Part shown: positions 34,850-46,590 of the stretch, one piece after another
How positions within the stretch are numbered: position 1 is the first letter of the stretch
How the letters are laid out: every line of letters begins with the position of its first letter
Source: Ectobius pallidus
Lineage: Eukaryota; Arthropoda; Insecta; Blattodea; Ectobiidae
Length of the DNA: 64,000 nt
Direction: 5' to 3'
Assembly (NCBI GenBank): GCA_964059195.1
Contig: CAXKWD010000005.1
Location: 40,005,825-40,069,824, forward strand
Made by a program: the position numbers and the translations under genes
Notes under the pieces: model-generated
Seen by the model: the letters and a program-made list of their open reading frames with translations, nothing else
Database searches by the model: none
What the model was told of the DNA's origin: nothing

Positions 34850-35218
34850 TCTATATTAATAAAATCAGGTAAACTGATGTAACAAAGTGCCAGTATGTTT
34901 TTGTTTAATCAGTTATGACTGCAATTATGATATGCAGAATATGTTTTTTTTAAAATTGATTTCCAAGTTAAACTCCAGATTTATTCATTAAGCAGGGCTT
35001 ACGGAAGAAGAAAGGTCTATCATCTCGGCCACCTGGGTCATTTTAACGGTCTAGTTGGATAAGCGCATGTAAATTAATATGTTTTTTGTCATAGCTACCT
35101 GTATTTTAATTTCCAAGGCCTTATAACATCACAGTAAAACAATAGGCTATGTTGTCAAGATAACTGATTTTCATTTTTTTATAAATTCTTTCGAATACGT
35201 ATATTACCATAAAATAGG

Positions 35219-35970
35219 CACTAAATTGAGCATTACTCCGAAACAGGTCAATCGATTTTATCAATTATGAATAGACGTCTTCCCATGGACATTATAAATG
35301 TGTATACCAAGTTTCATAAAAATCCGGTAAAGCGTATTTGAGTTACCGCGTCTTTAAAATATTCACTAAATTGGGTTTTACTCCGGTACCGGTCTACCGA
35401 TTTGGTCCAATATCAGTAGACGTCTTTCCACGTACATTATAAATGGGTATACAAAATTTCAGGAAAATCCAATAAAGCATATTTGAGTTATCGCGACTTC
35501 TTATATATTAACATAAAAACACTAAATTGGGCATTATTCCGGTACTGGCCAACCGATTTGGTCCAATATCAATAAACGTCTTCCCATGGACATTATAAAT
35601 GCGTATACGAAGTTTCATAAATATCCGATAAAGCGTATTTGAGTTATTGCGCCTTTAAAGTTGACACTAAATTGGGTTTTACTCCGGTACCGGTCAACAG
35701 ATTAGGTTCAAATTCAATAGGGCACTTCTCATGGACGTCATAAATGGGTATACCAAGTTTCATTAAAATCCGATACAGCGTATTTGAGTGATGGCGCCTT
35801 TCTATTAGAAAGGCGCCATAATCTATTAAAATAGGCACTAAATTGGGCATTACTCCGGTACCGGTGAACCGATTTGGTTCAATATCAATAGGGTTCTTCC
35901 CATGGACATTATAAATGTGTTTTCCAAGTTTCATGAAAATCCGAAAAAGCGTAATTGAGTTATGGTGCGT
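35219..35970. repeat. Minisatellite, five units of about 145-171 bp
   Basis: Units start near 35219, 35364, 35520, 35665 and 35836, each with CACTAAATTGxGxxTTACTCC, a GGTACCGGTCAACCGATT-like block, CATGGACATTATAAATG and AAGCGTATTTGAGTTA. The unit is shared with 50740-51000 and 51345-51480. Confidence 0.88.
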
Positions 35971-36055
35971 ACAGACACACGGACAGACAGATGGACAGAC
36001 AGACGGACAGACGGACAGACAGACGGACAGACGGACAGACAGACGGACAGACATT
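35970..36055. repeat. GACAGACGGACA microsatellite
   Basis: Alternating GACA and GACG tetramers over about 85 bp. The open frames on both strands here are artefacts. Confidence 0.95.
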
Positions 36056-37119
36056 TTTTCGTCCACCACACAATCTCATAAAGTACCATACTGGCACTTA
36101 ATAAAAATGGATTTCCAAAATGTATGACGGAGCATCACTTGAGAACGGCTCGACCGATTTGGCTGATTTTTGTTTCGTAATTGTCAGGACAAGGATTGTA
36201 TGAAAGAAATGTTTTTGGAAAATCCACGGGGAAAGTCGGAAAAATGAAATGGGGCAGAATTAGAAAGTTCTGCTGTCAATTGTTTACATAACGAAAGTAT
36301 TGTTTACGGTGTTTACATAGGGCTTTGGAGGCTATATTATAATACTTGGTTTTAACAAATTCTGATACTATCGATGTAATTAATACATTTGTGAAAATAA
36401 TTTTGAAGAATAAAATCCACGAAAATAAAGCAGTCACATAATTTTCTCTACCCTCGACATGGAAAATATAATTTTCTCACTTCACATTTTGATGTAGAAT
36501 AAGCGGTCGTATTGCAGGGACAACTTAAGTGTGTGCCAGTGAGTATGCTATATCGGAAGTCGGTAACAATTCCTATCCACTGATACGTCACTCATAGCTG
36601 TAGGCTTTGTATTAGTTGAGAAATATGCCTAGGGATGTTTATCAGAGGCCCTAAGCATCTAAAAGAAGAGAAAACGGGATGGAACATTTTCAGTCCTATG
36701 CACGCAGTATATTATGTCCCAGGTTTTTGGGAAGGAAAGTATGAAAGTGATATTGAATTTCTTTTTTACTTCAGCCCCGAAACGGTTGAATGGTAATATG
36801 AGAGTGAGAAATACAATTTTCTGTCAAGACAATACAATCTTATGTAACCGGAATTTCCTTTTCTTCTTATTTGCACTCCTCCCAGGCATGGTGTGTAGAA
36901 GCAATGGAATGCAACATTCGACATCCTCCTTGAGTCATAAAAAGCTATATCTATCGTTTTCTGAGGGAATAGTCTGAGTGCCATATGTCGTTCTTCCTCA
37001 TTTCGAATTCTACATACATATTATATAAGGACCTAGAATTTCAACATCGAAAGTCCTCTGTAAGTTAATTTCATATTACAAAATACAAAACCCGGGCGAC
37101 GCCGGGCCTTTTAAGCTAG

Positions 37120-39029
37120 TATTTTATATATTAAGTGTTTTTTTATAAATGTAATTAATATAGCCTATAGATTTTTTTTTATTAAATGAAATCCATTTTT
37201 TCTTTTCGACTCGTGAATTAAATACATTAGTAACCCCAAAATACAATCAATAAAATTTAATTTTTTCATAATATATGTAAGTAGAATGTGATTCTTTTTT
37301 TCTAAGCGATTTTAAATTTATAAAATTTCCTGCTACAATTAATAATCCTTGCATTCTCTCATGAGGGTCAAAAAATGATTATGTACAAGGAGATATGGAT
37401 AAAAATCATACGATTAAGCACTATACTTGTAATTATAAAAAATTGACGGGATTATAGCGTGAAAAAATCAGTTATTTTTTAAATTTTTTTATTTCTTACG
37501 ACAAAAAACATTAATCATGAGAGTCCAAACAACATTCAGATTTTAATAGTTTTTACGTGTAACATCTATAAAATCGGTTGGTAAGGGGTCACATGGCAAA
37601 ACGCGCTTAACGTTACCGTACACTTAACGAAAAAGCCACGTCTTTCTCACAACATCCGGATCTAGAAAATAAATTTATGTCCAAAGTTAAAATTAGAATT
37701 AAAGAAATCTTTAGAATTAGTAACTCACAACTAAAATGTAACGGTCGTTTTTTAACTATGCTAATTTTACCTTTAAAATTTTTAGTACTCTTAGCTCTTA
37801 AGTGTTTTATATTTTTTTATGTAATCTATTTGCACGTCCATTTCTCTCTCCCAATTTTCCTCCGATCACAAGCAATTCTCATTCGGAGGAAATAATTATA
37901 GTAATTATTTAATAAATTGTTGTATTTGATTGCATTTATGTATTTTCATGTAGATGTACAGATACTGAAATTGTAAAATATTGTATTAGTGAAACTTAAT
38001 AACTGAGAAAGTTTTACTAATAAAATATATAAAACAAAATATAAGAACGACCCTTCTTTTTGGAAACAAGAACAATTACTGAAATCAGTTCTGTACCAAG
38101 ATGGAATCACCTGCAGAAATACACCACATATGGTACTCAATCTGCCTACAATTGATCAACCTATGATAATGATCCAAAATAACCGAATTTGCTACATCAT
38201 CAGGTATTCCATATATACGAATTTGATTGGACAAGACTTACTAAATATGAGTGTCAAGATCTTGAAATACTTTTGTGCGTTTCCTGAAAAATATTCTTTC
38301 TCAATGAACGGTCGAATGCAATTAATCTTTCCGATATAATGCGCAGTGATTTACTGTATGTTTGTAAGACCCACTCTCTACCTGTGCGCACATCCTTTTT
38401 TCGCGTTGGCGGATATGCAGCAGAGGCTAACCTTCAAATTTATGTTTGTCTTATTCCCCCACGCCTTCTTTCCTGAACCTGAAACCTACCAGTGTTCATA
38501 GGTTAATGTTTGAGTGTCAGACTTTTGACAACAAACCAGTACGAGTCAGATTCACTCAAGGGTTAGTGTGTGCATTCGTCGTTCTAGCCACTCAAATTAA
38601 ATGCTTTCGTACTCAATTCCCATTCCACCGCTCACCTAGACCTGAACGTTCTCCATAGGCTAATGTGAGCCGTAATTAAATCCAATCCAACAACTGTGCA
38701 AACACACGCTTTTCAAAGTCAAGTGCAACAATAAATCTCTTTTGAGATTATGGTATGAATGCACCGGATGAGTTTCGAACACAATTCGCAATTGCCAAGG
38801 AGCGGATTGTGCATTTTGTTTTAAGGTGATAGATATATATTTCCACCTTTAAAATCTGATTTTCAAAATAATATTTTAAATTTGCAGGAATTTATGGAAT
38901 TAATTTTTTCAATATTACTTAAAAGTCTTAATTTTTTATTAATTTTGAATTTATTACAAGTTGCTGCACTTACAATTGAAGCAGGTATCAGTTAGGTCTA
39001 CCTGTGTAGTTTAAGTTGCATATATGTTT
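37120..39029. other. Unannotated stretch
   Basis: About 1.9 kb, very AT-rich until 38300, with no gene or repeat family recognised. Confidence 0.45.
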
Positions 39030-39268
39030 ACAAGTGAAAATCGCTGGGTGCCAGGTCAGGGCTGTATGGAGAATGTCCAAAAATTCCCCACTTAAAACAT
39101 TGAAGTTGTGCCTGTGTTTGAGCAGCCGAATGAGGCCAAACGTCGTAAATAAAAATCACCTATTCAGACGACTTTTCAAGTCTCTTGTTTTGGATAGTGC
39201 ATCATACTCGTTGAAGAGTTGCACATGACCTCTGTGTTTATTCCATGTCTTCTTGGCAGAAACTCCAG
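39030..39268 (-). pseudogene. mariner transposase relic
   Basis: On the minus strand, LEFLPRRH, a degraded VIFIYDVWPHSA (in place of HDNARPHSA) and GHSPYSPDLAPSDFH can be read with stops and shifts. PYSPDLAPSDFH is the hallmark of mariner transposases and includes the third catalytic aspartate region. The same gene region is present on the plus strand at 47525-47872. Confidence 0.8.
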
Positions 39269-40397
39269 GCTTACTTCATTGGTTCCAGATAATATTTTAC
39301 CAATTTTAGAGTATATTTGCATGCATATTTCGTCTTCTTCCGGGCTTTAATAATAATACCGTCATCCTCACTTGATAATTAAGATCGGTGAAGTGAAAAA
39401 CATAACTTTTAGCTGTACGTTGCATAATTATGCTACTTGTGTGAATGCAAAACTGTGGACTATGTTACTTCACATGCAGGCTGCATCCTTGTTAGTGTAA
39501 CTTGCATGTTATGTTGGTTGGTGTGAAAGCCCAGTAAGAAAATTACGAAATAATTGTACATTGTTTGCTTTCACTCACTATTATTCAAGCTATGCATTTA
39601 AAAAAGCATGCAAATTAATCTTCAATACTTATTCATTAACTTAAGTTATACACTACACAATAAGCTAAGGAATTGCAGCAGTAAGGCAAATTTAAAAAGT
39701 AATATAATTAAATATTTCATTATTATTACCTCAGAAATGTCTTGTTCGTGACCCTGTAGGGTAATACTAAGTTCCCATGAGCACTGCAGAGAGAGTTCTG
39801 CCAATGACGGGTACTTCGGTGCATGCAGGCAAATGCGAAATTCTTCATTGTGCAAATAAATACAGCTGTTATTCAAACAGGAACAGGCTATAAACAATTT
39901 TTTTCTTCCACAACCCATAGGTCTACTTCACTGTCTATTACATCCATTCCAAACTAATTAAAGACGTTATGAATGTGGTATTTACAGTAGTTGTGTATGG
40001 GCCATTCTTCCGATTGTGGGGAATTTCGTGTCCCAACCTTGCCAGTCTCGTAAATTAGAAATTTCCTCCCTTTTTACTATTTACTCGTAAGTAATCATCA
40101 TTTATCTAGTTGAAATATAAAGAAGTATATTTTTATTCTGATATATTATGGTATTTAATAGCTTGAAATGTTGACAGGAACTACAAATTACCCATGAAAT
40201 CAATGTCCCAACTCGAAGTACTGCATGTACGAAAGCTAAGAAATTGACTGAGAAGTCTTCTAAAAAAATTGTAAATACAGGAACTGCCGAAGGTATTCTT
40301 AATCTCATTGATGATATTACGATAATTATTTTATTCTTATTTGTACTGTGTTATTTTTTTAAATTTAAGTGCTTAACTGAGTGTCCCTGCATTAGAG
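39269..40397. other. Unannotated stretch
   Basis: No gene or repeat family recognised. The open frames near 39646-39918 and 40102-40308 lack familiar motifs. Confidence 0.45.
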
Positions 40398-41035
40398 TAG
40401 TCAACACCGTAACGCACGTAGGAATTAAATTTGCGCCAAATATGCTATTGCGGCATTAACTACGGCCATAAGTTAATTGGGAAGAACGATGGCAACAATG
40501 TTGCAACCACAAAAGTATTCCTTGTGTGATTGTAGGAAGCGTAAGAGCAAAAAACCAGATTTTTCAGGAAAGTACCTTAATTGCATGTCAACACCGTAAC
40601 GTAGAAAAAAGTGTGATTTTGTGATTTTTATAAATATTTTTAGTCTAGCAAAGAATTTTTGGCTGTATTTGAAGATAAAGCATGTGGTGAATCGTCGTTT
40701 TTTTTCAATCTTAACTTCGAAAACTTATGAACAAAAAAAAATGTCAACTCCGTAACGGTCAACTCCGTAACGAATTTCTTCGTGACGGAATTGAACACTG
40801 TTACAGTGGTGACTTTATTGGCTTGCATATGTTTAATTTAATTTAAATTTAGCTTATTAATTGTTTTTACCTCATTATATGAATACATTATCGAAAACAT
40901 GTCCACATCTTGAAATGAATGTCCACACCATAACGCAAGTGTCCACTCCGTAACGCAGTCTCCACCCCATTTTTCTAAGTAAAATGGCAGTAAAATGGCA
41001 ATAGTTAACACTAATTTTTAAATTTCTTTTTCTTA

Positions 41036-41347
41036 ATGAGAAGGCCTTTATGCACTCTATTCTTAGCATGCATGGGATATGAAAATAAATATTTTACATT
41101 AAAAACTGCGGCGGGTCTAAAAGAGTGTTGTGGGTGGGCGCCAGATATAGCTGTGCAAAATCAAATTTATATTAAAGACCCTCCGGTAGCATCCAATCAG
41201 ATTCGAGCAGAATTCTCTTTTCTCGGAGCGGGAATGGTAGACGTGCAGACTGGTGATCCTTCCTTCATAGAAATAACGTTTCGTACAGTTGAACAACAAA
41301 CTTTTATTTTAATTAATTCAGCAATGTTCTTAATACAATTATTATAA
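41036..41347 (+). CDS. Unrecognised open frame, 103 codons
   Basis: The frame contains ECCGWAPDIAVQNQIYIKDP and FSFLGAGMVDVQTGDPSF. Its composition is less biased than the AT-rich surroundings and local GC is raised, but I do not recognise a family. It could be an exon-like remnant or part of an old LTR. Confidence that it is a real protein is low. Confidence 0.25.
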   Translation: MRRPLCTLFLACMGYENKYFTLKTAAGLKECCGWAPDIAVQNQIYIKDPPVASNQIRAEFSFLGAGMVDVQTGDPSFIEITFRTVEQQTFILINSAMFLIQLL

Positions 41348-41497
41348 TTGTTACAATAATTACAAATAGTAATTATAGAAAATTGTTCTTGTTGCTTAGC
41401 TACGTAGAAAACTGATGGAATAGTTATTTACTGAAATCCACTTTATAAGCTCGTAATATAATCAAAGTTAAAATATTATGATGCTGACAATTCTTCT

Positions 41498-41731
41498 ATG
41501 TCGGATAATTATATTCACGAAAAAGTTAGAGTATCGAAATTAGATACTGAAAATTATTCTAAGTCGAATAATTATATTCATGTAAAAGTTAGAGTACCGA
41601 AATTAGATACAGAAAATTATTCTAAGTCGAATAATTACGACCCACGTTCCTCCGTGGTAATACGGGAGCTACTCACTCCGACCGACGAAATCCAAGTGTT
41701 CACCCCGACCGGTGAAAACCAAGTGTTCTAA
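41498..41731 (+). CDS. Small ORF built from in-frame repeats
   Basis: 77 codons. A 63-bp unit (41501-41563 and 41564-41626, with a third start at 41627) encodes 21-residue repeats of KVRVxKLDTENYSKSNNYIH type. A second, 27-bp repeat encodes LTPTDEIQVF then TPTGENQVF. Both repeat periods are multiples of three. No family was recognised and expression is unknown. Confidence 0.35.
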   Translation: MSDNYIHEKVRVSKLDTENYSKSNNYIHVKVRVPKLDTENYSKSNNYDPRSSVVIRELLTPTDEIQVFTPTGENQVF

Positions 41732-43275
41732 CTTGCACTCTGATAAATTAAACTTACTCCCAAAAATCATTCTAAGGACAACCCACTCACCCCATATGTT
41801 AATCCCACGTGGCATTTACTCTACATTTAATTGGAAGTGGTGAATCTTATCTATAGCCAATAGGATGCCGGTGCTTTCTTAAGCGAACCCACTACTTTCT
41901 AATTCTGAATACTCGGAACTCAGTAACATGGACTGATACACTCCAAGAAAGGTTTATATCGCACCATCAGTTTCCTTTTGTACTAAATAATATTAATATT
42001 CTTATTTCTATTCATCCAGCACTCAAAGTATTGACAGACCCATTGTCCTTTCTCATTCCTTTACATACTTACAATAGAGGCTGCTATGTGTACTGTTATG
42101 TCTTTGTTCGAGGGCGATACCTGAAAGCTACTGTGTGTGTTGCTAGCGACAGGGCTGGAAATTCCCGGCTACCTGGCCAAGCTTGGCATTTTCTGTGACC
42201 AGTACAAATTGATTAAAATATACAAATATTCAATTTGTTAATTACTATAAATTTTAAGAGATTTGTTAATAATTGCAATAAACTTTTCTTGCGATTATGC
42301 ATATTTTGATACTAAACAAGCTACTGAAATATTACCATTTAATTAATTGTCATTTATATGAGCATAATCTACTTTATATTACTTTATATAGGCTGGGTTA
42401 ATCTGGACTGCGTCAAAACTCTGACCATAGTAACAAAATTTAGCATTAAAAAATCTCGATCCTATATTCTAAATTAAAAGTTTTAATTTTTTCGTCCATT
42501 ATAGTAAATATTGGAGATAAAATTGATACAAGGTGAATCGCAAGCCAATGACCTATAGAAACAATGAATAAAAATGCTTTAATATTTCAAATTGTTAATA
42601 TTAGGACCGGAAAACGCTCCGTTACGGAGTTGACTGATATTTGCACCTACTGATATTAAACAAATTATATCTAATTTAGTGATTAACATTGAGCTCGGCC
42701 AGTTCACTGGGAATAGGTTAACATCATAATAAACGAGATGACATCAATAAAACACAGTTTTGTGACAATTGTAATTCCAGCTTAACAGTGGGTGAAAATC
42801 CCCACAATCGTGAGAATGACCCATATGTGGGACTAATGGCTGCATCGATACCTCAGTACAAAAGTGTTACAACTCAAAAAACTTCGATTTTGAGTTATGA
42901 CCACTACTAAATGAGGAACTATTTGTTCTATGCACTGTTAGAGTCTTACACCTTAAAATTGAAGCCTTAATTTTTTAATTGGGATGATTCAGTTTGACAC
43001 TGACAATATCTTGAGTAGCTGCTCCATGCAACACTGTATCATTTTAAGTTGTGACACTTACGCTCTGTATGATGTTAAATTGAACTGTTATATTTTGAGT
43101 TGCAACAGTTTTGCAACATTATTCAATGATAATCTCGGTTGTGAGGTGTTTGTAAAACTGTAATATTTTATTTCAATATGCCTTTTTTCTGCATTGTCAG
43201 AGTTCTTGTATAAACAGTATTATGTAAGTGTTATGGCGATTGTATAAGCAATCTACTGTGAATCATAATACAGCA

Positions 43276-45129
43276 ATGTCCGAAAGCTCTAAACGTATTG
43301 TAGAGTTATGTCTTATGAAAAAAGAAGAAGACATTGGTAAGTACATTGTTTTGTATTTTATACTTGCAATATTTAGCTGATACTTGGATAAAACTGTAAG
43401 GTGTTCTCTTTGCGTTGTAGTCTGCTTCAAGTATATCTAAACAAAATGAAAATATACTGGAAAATTCTGATGCCTCAGTCAAAAATCCCAATTGGGATTA
43501 TTCTTCCCCGTCTGATGATAATGATGATGATAATGGACATGGAAACACAAGCAATACACAACCCTACTACCTATGATTCCAATTGATGAGGAAAAGGAAG
43601 TACCCGATTAAGTAATTTAATCTATTATTTCTATTTTAATGAAGTAATGGTACGAGTATACAAAACAATGTTCTTAGCAACACTTAGTGTTAGTAGTCGT
43701 TATGTGAGCACAACATGGGACAGAATTACTAATGAAGGGACAATAGTTAAAGACAGACGAGGGAAACAAAAGAAGAACCATAAAATACCTCAACATAATA
43801 TGACAGATGACATTATAACTGTCATAGATTCGTTTAAGAAAGAGTGCTTAGAACGTGATCTAAATATAACTAAACTGTACCAGATGTACAAAGAGAAATG
43901 CATAGCTGAAGGAAAGTATGCTGCAAAGCTTCACTTCTTCTTTCTCGGCTCTACAGCCCTTGATGTGCTTTGGCCTGCTTCACAATCTTCTTCCATGCAT
44001 CTTTTCCAATTCTTTACACCCATCTTTTTATTCACATATTTTTAATTTCAATTTCAATTTTAATTTTTTCTTTCCAAAAAAAGATTAATGCAATGTTTGT
44101 TCAAATTACAAACAAAGAACTTCTGAAGAAAGAAGCGAGATTCAAGATAAGTACAAAAGACACATATTAGGAAAAGAAAAATGTACAGAAGAGAAAACTT
44201 CAGATATTGAGGTATGTAAAAGAAGTGATGGAAAAAGTGGTGTTTTTGCATTTGACTTACAAGCAGTTCTTCCAACACCATGCACCATGCTTTGTATTAT
44301 AAACGGAAGCTCTCCTGTTATAATTTCACAGTCTTCGACTTAGTGAGCACTGAAGTCACATGTTTCTTCTGGCACGAAGGGATAGCTAAATGGGGAGCCA
44401 ATGAAATTGCCTGTTTCCTTCTAAAATTTTTAGAAGAAGTACGAGATGCTGGAGTTGTCAATAATTGTATCAGTCAGAATAAAAACAGACATCTAACATC
44501 CCTCTTTTCTATATGCAGTCAGATTGATAGAAGGCATCAACACTATCATTATGAAATATTTTGTCATTGGGCATTCACACAACGAAAATGACCCTTTGCA
44601 TGCTACAATTTCCATAGAAAAAGAGAGTATTGAAAGCAAGCAGAGAAACAGATTCACCAATTGCACATCCTCACCATTGGATTACGCTTATCAGAATGGC
44701 AAAGAAAAATGGAAAGTCATATTCTGTCATTGAGATGGACACCAAAGACATACACAACTTCAAAGCACTGTCAGAATGTACGGGGCGAAACTACAAAAGA
44801 AAGATGAGGAAGGGCAGACTGTAGTTTGGATGAACTTAAAAGTTCTCCATTTTCTAAGAATAAACCATTCACATTTTTGTACAAAAACAGTTATAATGCA
44901 TAGGAAGAATTCAAGGCACTTCATATAACAATTAGATAGCCGATTCTCTCTTGTACCAGCATATTTTGAATTTCCACAAATCGACGCCAACAAGAAAGTA
45001 GATTTATTGTGCCTTTGCCATGACTACGTCATTCCAAGTGTATACTGGGACTTCTACAATAATATGAAGTGTTCTTCTGAAGCAAGACAGCACGACAGTG
45101 TTGTTCCTCTGGCGATGAATGGTGTCTGA
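43276..45129 (+). pseudogene. Decayed SDNCxxQN-family protein gene
   Basis: Pieces in order: MSESSKRIVELCLMKKEED followed by a GTAAGT donor-like site; an acidic Asn/Asp segment (43421-43582); VYKTMFLATLSVSSRYVSTT with DRRGKQKKNHK; a helical KKECLERDLNITKLYQMY region; then, after a LINE insert, FAFDLQAVLPTP, LYYKRKLSCYNFTVFDL, CFFWHEGIAKWGANEIACFL, VVNNCISQNKNRH (DNCxGQN in relatives), YFVIGHSHNENDPLHATI and finally LLCLCHDYVIPSVYWDFY. I recognise this order from a large set of uncharacterised insect proteins. The conserved Asp/His/Asn motifs suggest an RNase H-like catalytic core, an inference. Several frameshifts and stops make it non-functional. A short intron at about 43337-43420 is possible, but its reading frame is not resolved. 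Confidence 0.75.
43943..44060 (-). mobile_element. LINE 3' end fragment inside the gene
   Basis: The minus strand encodes DAWKKIVKQAKAHQGL followed by a stop and a GAA-rich tail, like the C-termini of some insect LINE proteins. It interrupts the KYAAK...LLKKE part of the SDNC-family gene, so it inserted after the gene's arrival. Confidence 0.55.
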
Positions 45130-45713
45130 ATGATATTAAGTGAAGAAAGTATCTATTGAAGTTTAAATTTAGCAAATACAATGTATTTTTAGACATTTTA
45201 TTATTTATATAAATTTAACTTATTTAAGAATATATTATTAATAACTTACAAGCATTGTAGAATACTCGAGCAACAAGTAAAACAGAGAACTTCACACGTT
45301 ATACATTCTTATTTATTTCTTGCAATTCCTATCACTTCCCATAGAATAAATGGAGAAAGACTAAAAATATGATTAGTTAAATAGTTATAAGTCAGAATAG
45401 GAAAGCTTCTATTTGACATTAAAGTGTTACAACTCTGAAAAAACCGTCACAACTAGAAGTTTTTTACCTTTGGTTCAGTGGAACACTGTTACAACTCAGA
45501 AATTTGTTAATTTTTTCTAACCAATAAAGTTCTGGATTTTATGTCTTAGCGTTATTGAAAGAGGCCTATGAGATGCAATAAATCCCAATATAACAAGTTC
45601 ATAGCAGCTCCTTGTGACCAAGAAGAAGATGTTAAAGAAACAAGGATTTTGTTTTTTCTCTCTCCTGAATATTTACTGTTTTTGAGTTGTAACAGTCTAA
45701 TTCTGAGGTATCG

Positions 45714-46171
45714 TGTATCCCTTTTTTCCCCCTATCTGGCTTTAGAAGTAAGGTAGGATTCCTACAGATATGGAAATTTTTATTTCTGATTGCTGAACTA
45801 CTAAACCATCCCAAGTCGTGTCATTATAGGGTATCAGGTCATTCTGAAGGTAGAACCACAGTATAAGCATTAATACAAGACAGAAACTGTGTGTTAAAAG
45901 TCCTATGACAACATCTTAACTGGACGACACTTGCGCTCCACGCGTTGAGTAACTAAAACTACATTCTCATCACATCAAATTACTTGGAAAATACATGAAC
46001 ACATCACAAAATACGTTATATTAAGAGATAAAAATACACAATATTCTTCGTTATTGCAAATCTGAATTTTAAATTTATGAAATAATAAAACAGGTAAATA
46101 ATACCTAAATAGGCTACTGTTAAGGAGTGTATCTAGGCCTAGTACTTTCCCTTTAAAATCACTTAAATTAT
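45714..46171. other. Unannotated stretch
   Basis: No gene or repeat recognised. Confidence 0.45.
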
Positions 46172-46590
46172 AACTTAGTAGCTTATAAGGCGTCTCCCGG
46201 GTTTTGTATTTTGTAATTCAAAGTTAACTTATGAAGGACTTTTGATTTTCAAATTCTAGGTCCTTATATACGTATTGAAGATTTGAAATGAAGAAAAACG
46301 ACTTATCACACTCAAACTATTCCCGCAGAAAACGCTTGATATAGCTTTTTATGCCTCATAAAGGATGTAGAATTTTGTATTCCATCGCTTCTACACACCA
46401 AGCCTGGTAGGGGTTAAAATAAGAAGAAACAGAAATTCCGGTAACATAAAATTGTATTGTCTTTGCGGAACATTTTATTTCTCACTCTCATGTTACCATA
46501 CAACCGTTTCGGGGATGGAATTAAAAAGTAATTCAATTTCATTTTCATTCTTCCCTCCCCAAAAACCTGCGATATAATAATATACTTTTT
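46172..46590 (-). mobile_element. Helitron-type repeat, family B (copy 4)
   Basis: The minus strand carries GAAAGTGATTGAA-like, AACGGTTGTATGGTAAC and ACCCGGGAGACGCC blocks in family-B order, ending in an eroded hairpin and GCTA near 46180. It is truncated at the 5' side near 46590. Confidence 0.65.

Larger units (their letters stand above)
34865..36099. mobile_element. Helentron/DINE-like candidate with minisatellite core (copy 1)
   Basis: The ends carry inverted AAGTGCCAGTATG (34885) and CATACTGGCACTT (36087), and AATAAAA lies immediately outside both ends (34858-34864, 36100-36106). The right end can form a hairpin (AGTACCA-TAC-TGGCACT). The core is five 145-171 bp repeats and a GACAGACGGACA microsatellite. 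Subterminal inverted repeats, a minisatellite core and a 3' hairpin are features of DINE-1/Helentron-type elements, but this assignment is inference. Its second copy is at 49958-51570. Confidence 0.6.
34850..37119 (+). mobile_element. Helitron family B (copy 3) with nested minisatellite element
   Basis: The 5' end TCTATATTAATAAAA (34850-34864) is separated from its continuation ATGGATTTCC (36107) by the inserted element. The rest runs through GAACGGCTCGACCGATTTGG to a CCCGGGCGACGCCGGGC hairpin and CTTTTAAGCTAG at 37119, followed by T. It inserted into the coding Helitron remnant, consistent with A/T insertion. The open frames 36714-36977 and 36766-36984 are shadows. Confidence 0.75.
40398..42640. 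mobile_element. Candidate element marked by a reiterated GTCAACxCCGTAACG word
   Basis: GTCAACACCGTAACG-like words occur near 40400, 40588, 40743, 40758, 40921 and 40939, and one inverted copy (CCGTTACGGAGTTGAC) lies near 42622. The inverted outer copies suggest element ends bracketing about 2.2 kb, as in the adjacent elements. Boundaries and target duplication are not established, and there is no recognised transposase. Confidence 0.4.
42846..45713 (+). mobile_element. TIR DNA element with an SDNC-type putative transposase gene
   Basis: The left end CGATACCTCAG followed by GTGTTACAACTCAAAAA is mirrored at the right (45681-45713): about 25 of 30 positions agree inward from CCTCAG, plus TA/CGATA outside. 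TA may be the target duplication. The word GTTACAACTC recurs inside near 45426 and 45486. The element holds one decayed gene, 43276-45129, and a small LINE insert. That this gene is enclosed by inverted repeats supports a transposase role. Confidence 0.7.

Noticed and set aside
35644..36127. Open frames on both strands near the GACA microsatellite
   Set aside because: They are created by simple repeats and minisatellite units; no protein motif was seen.
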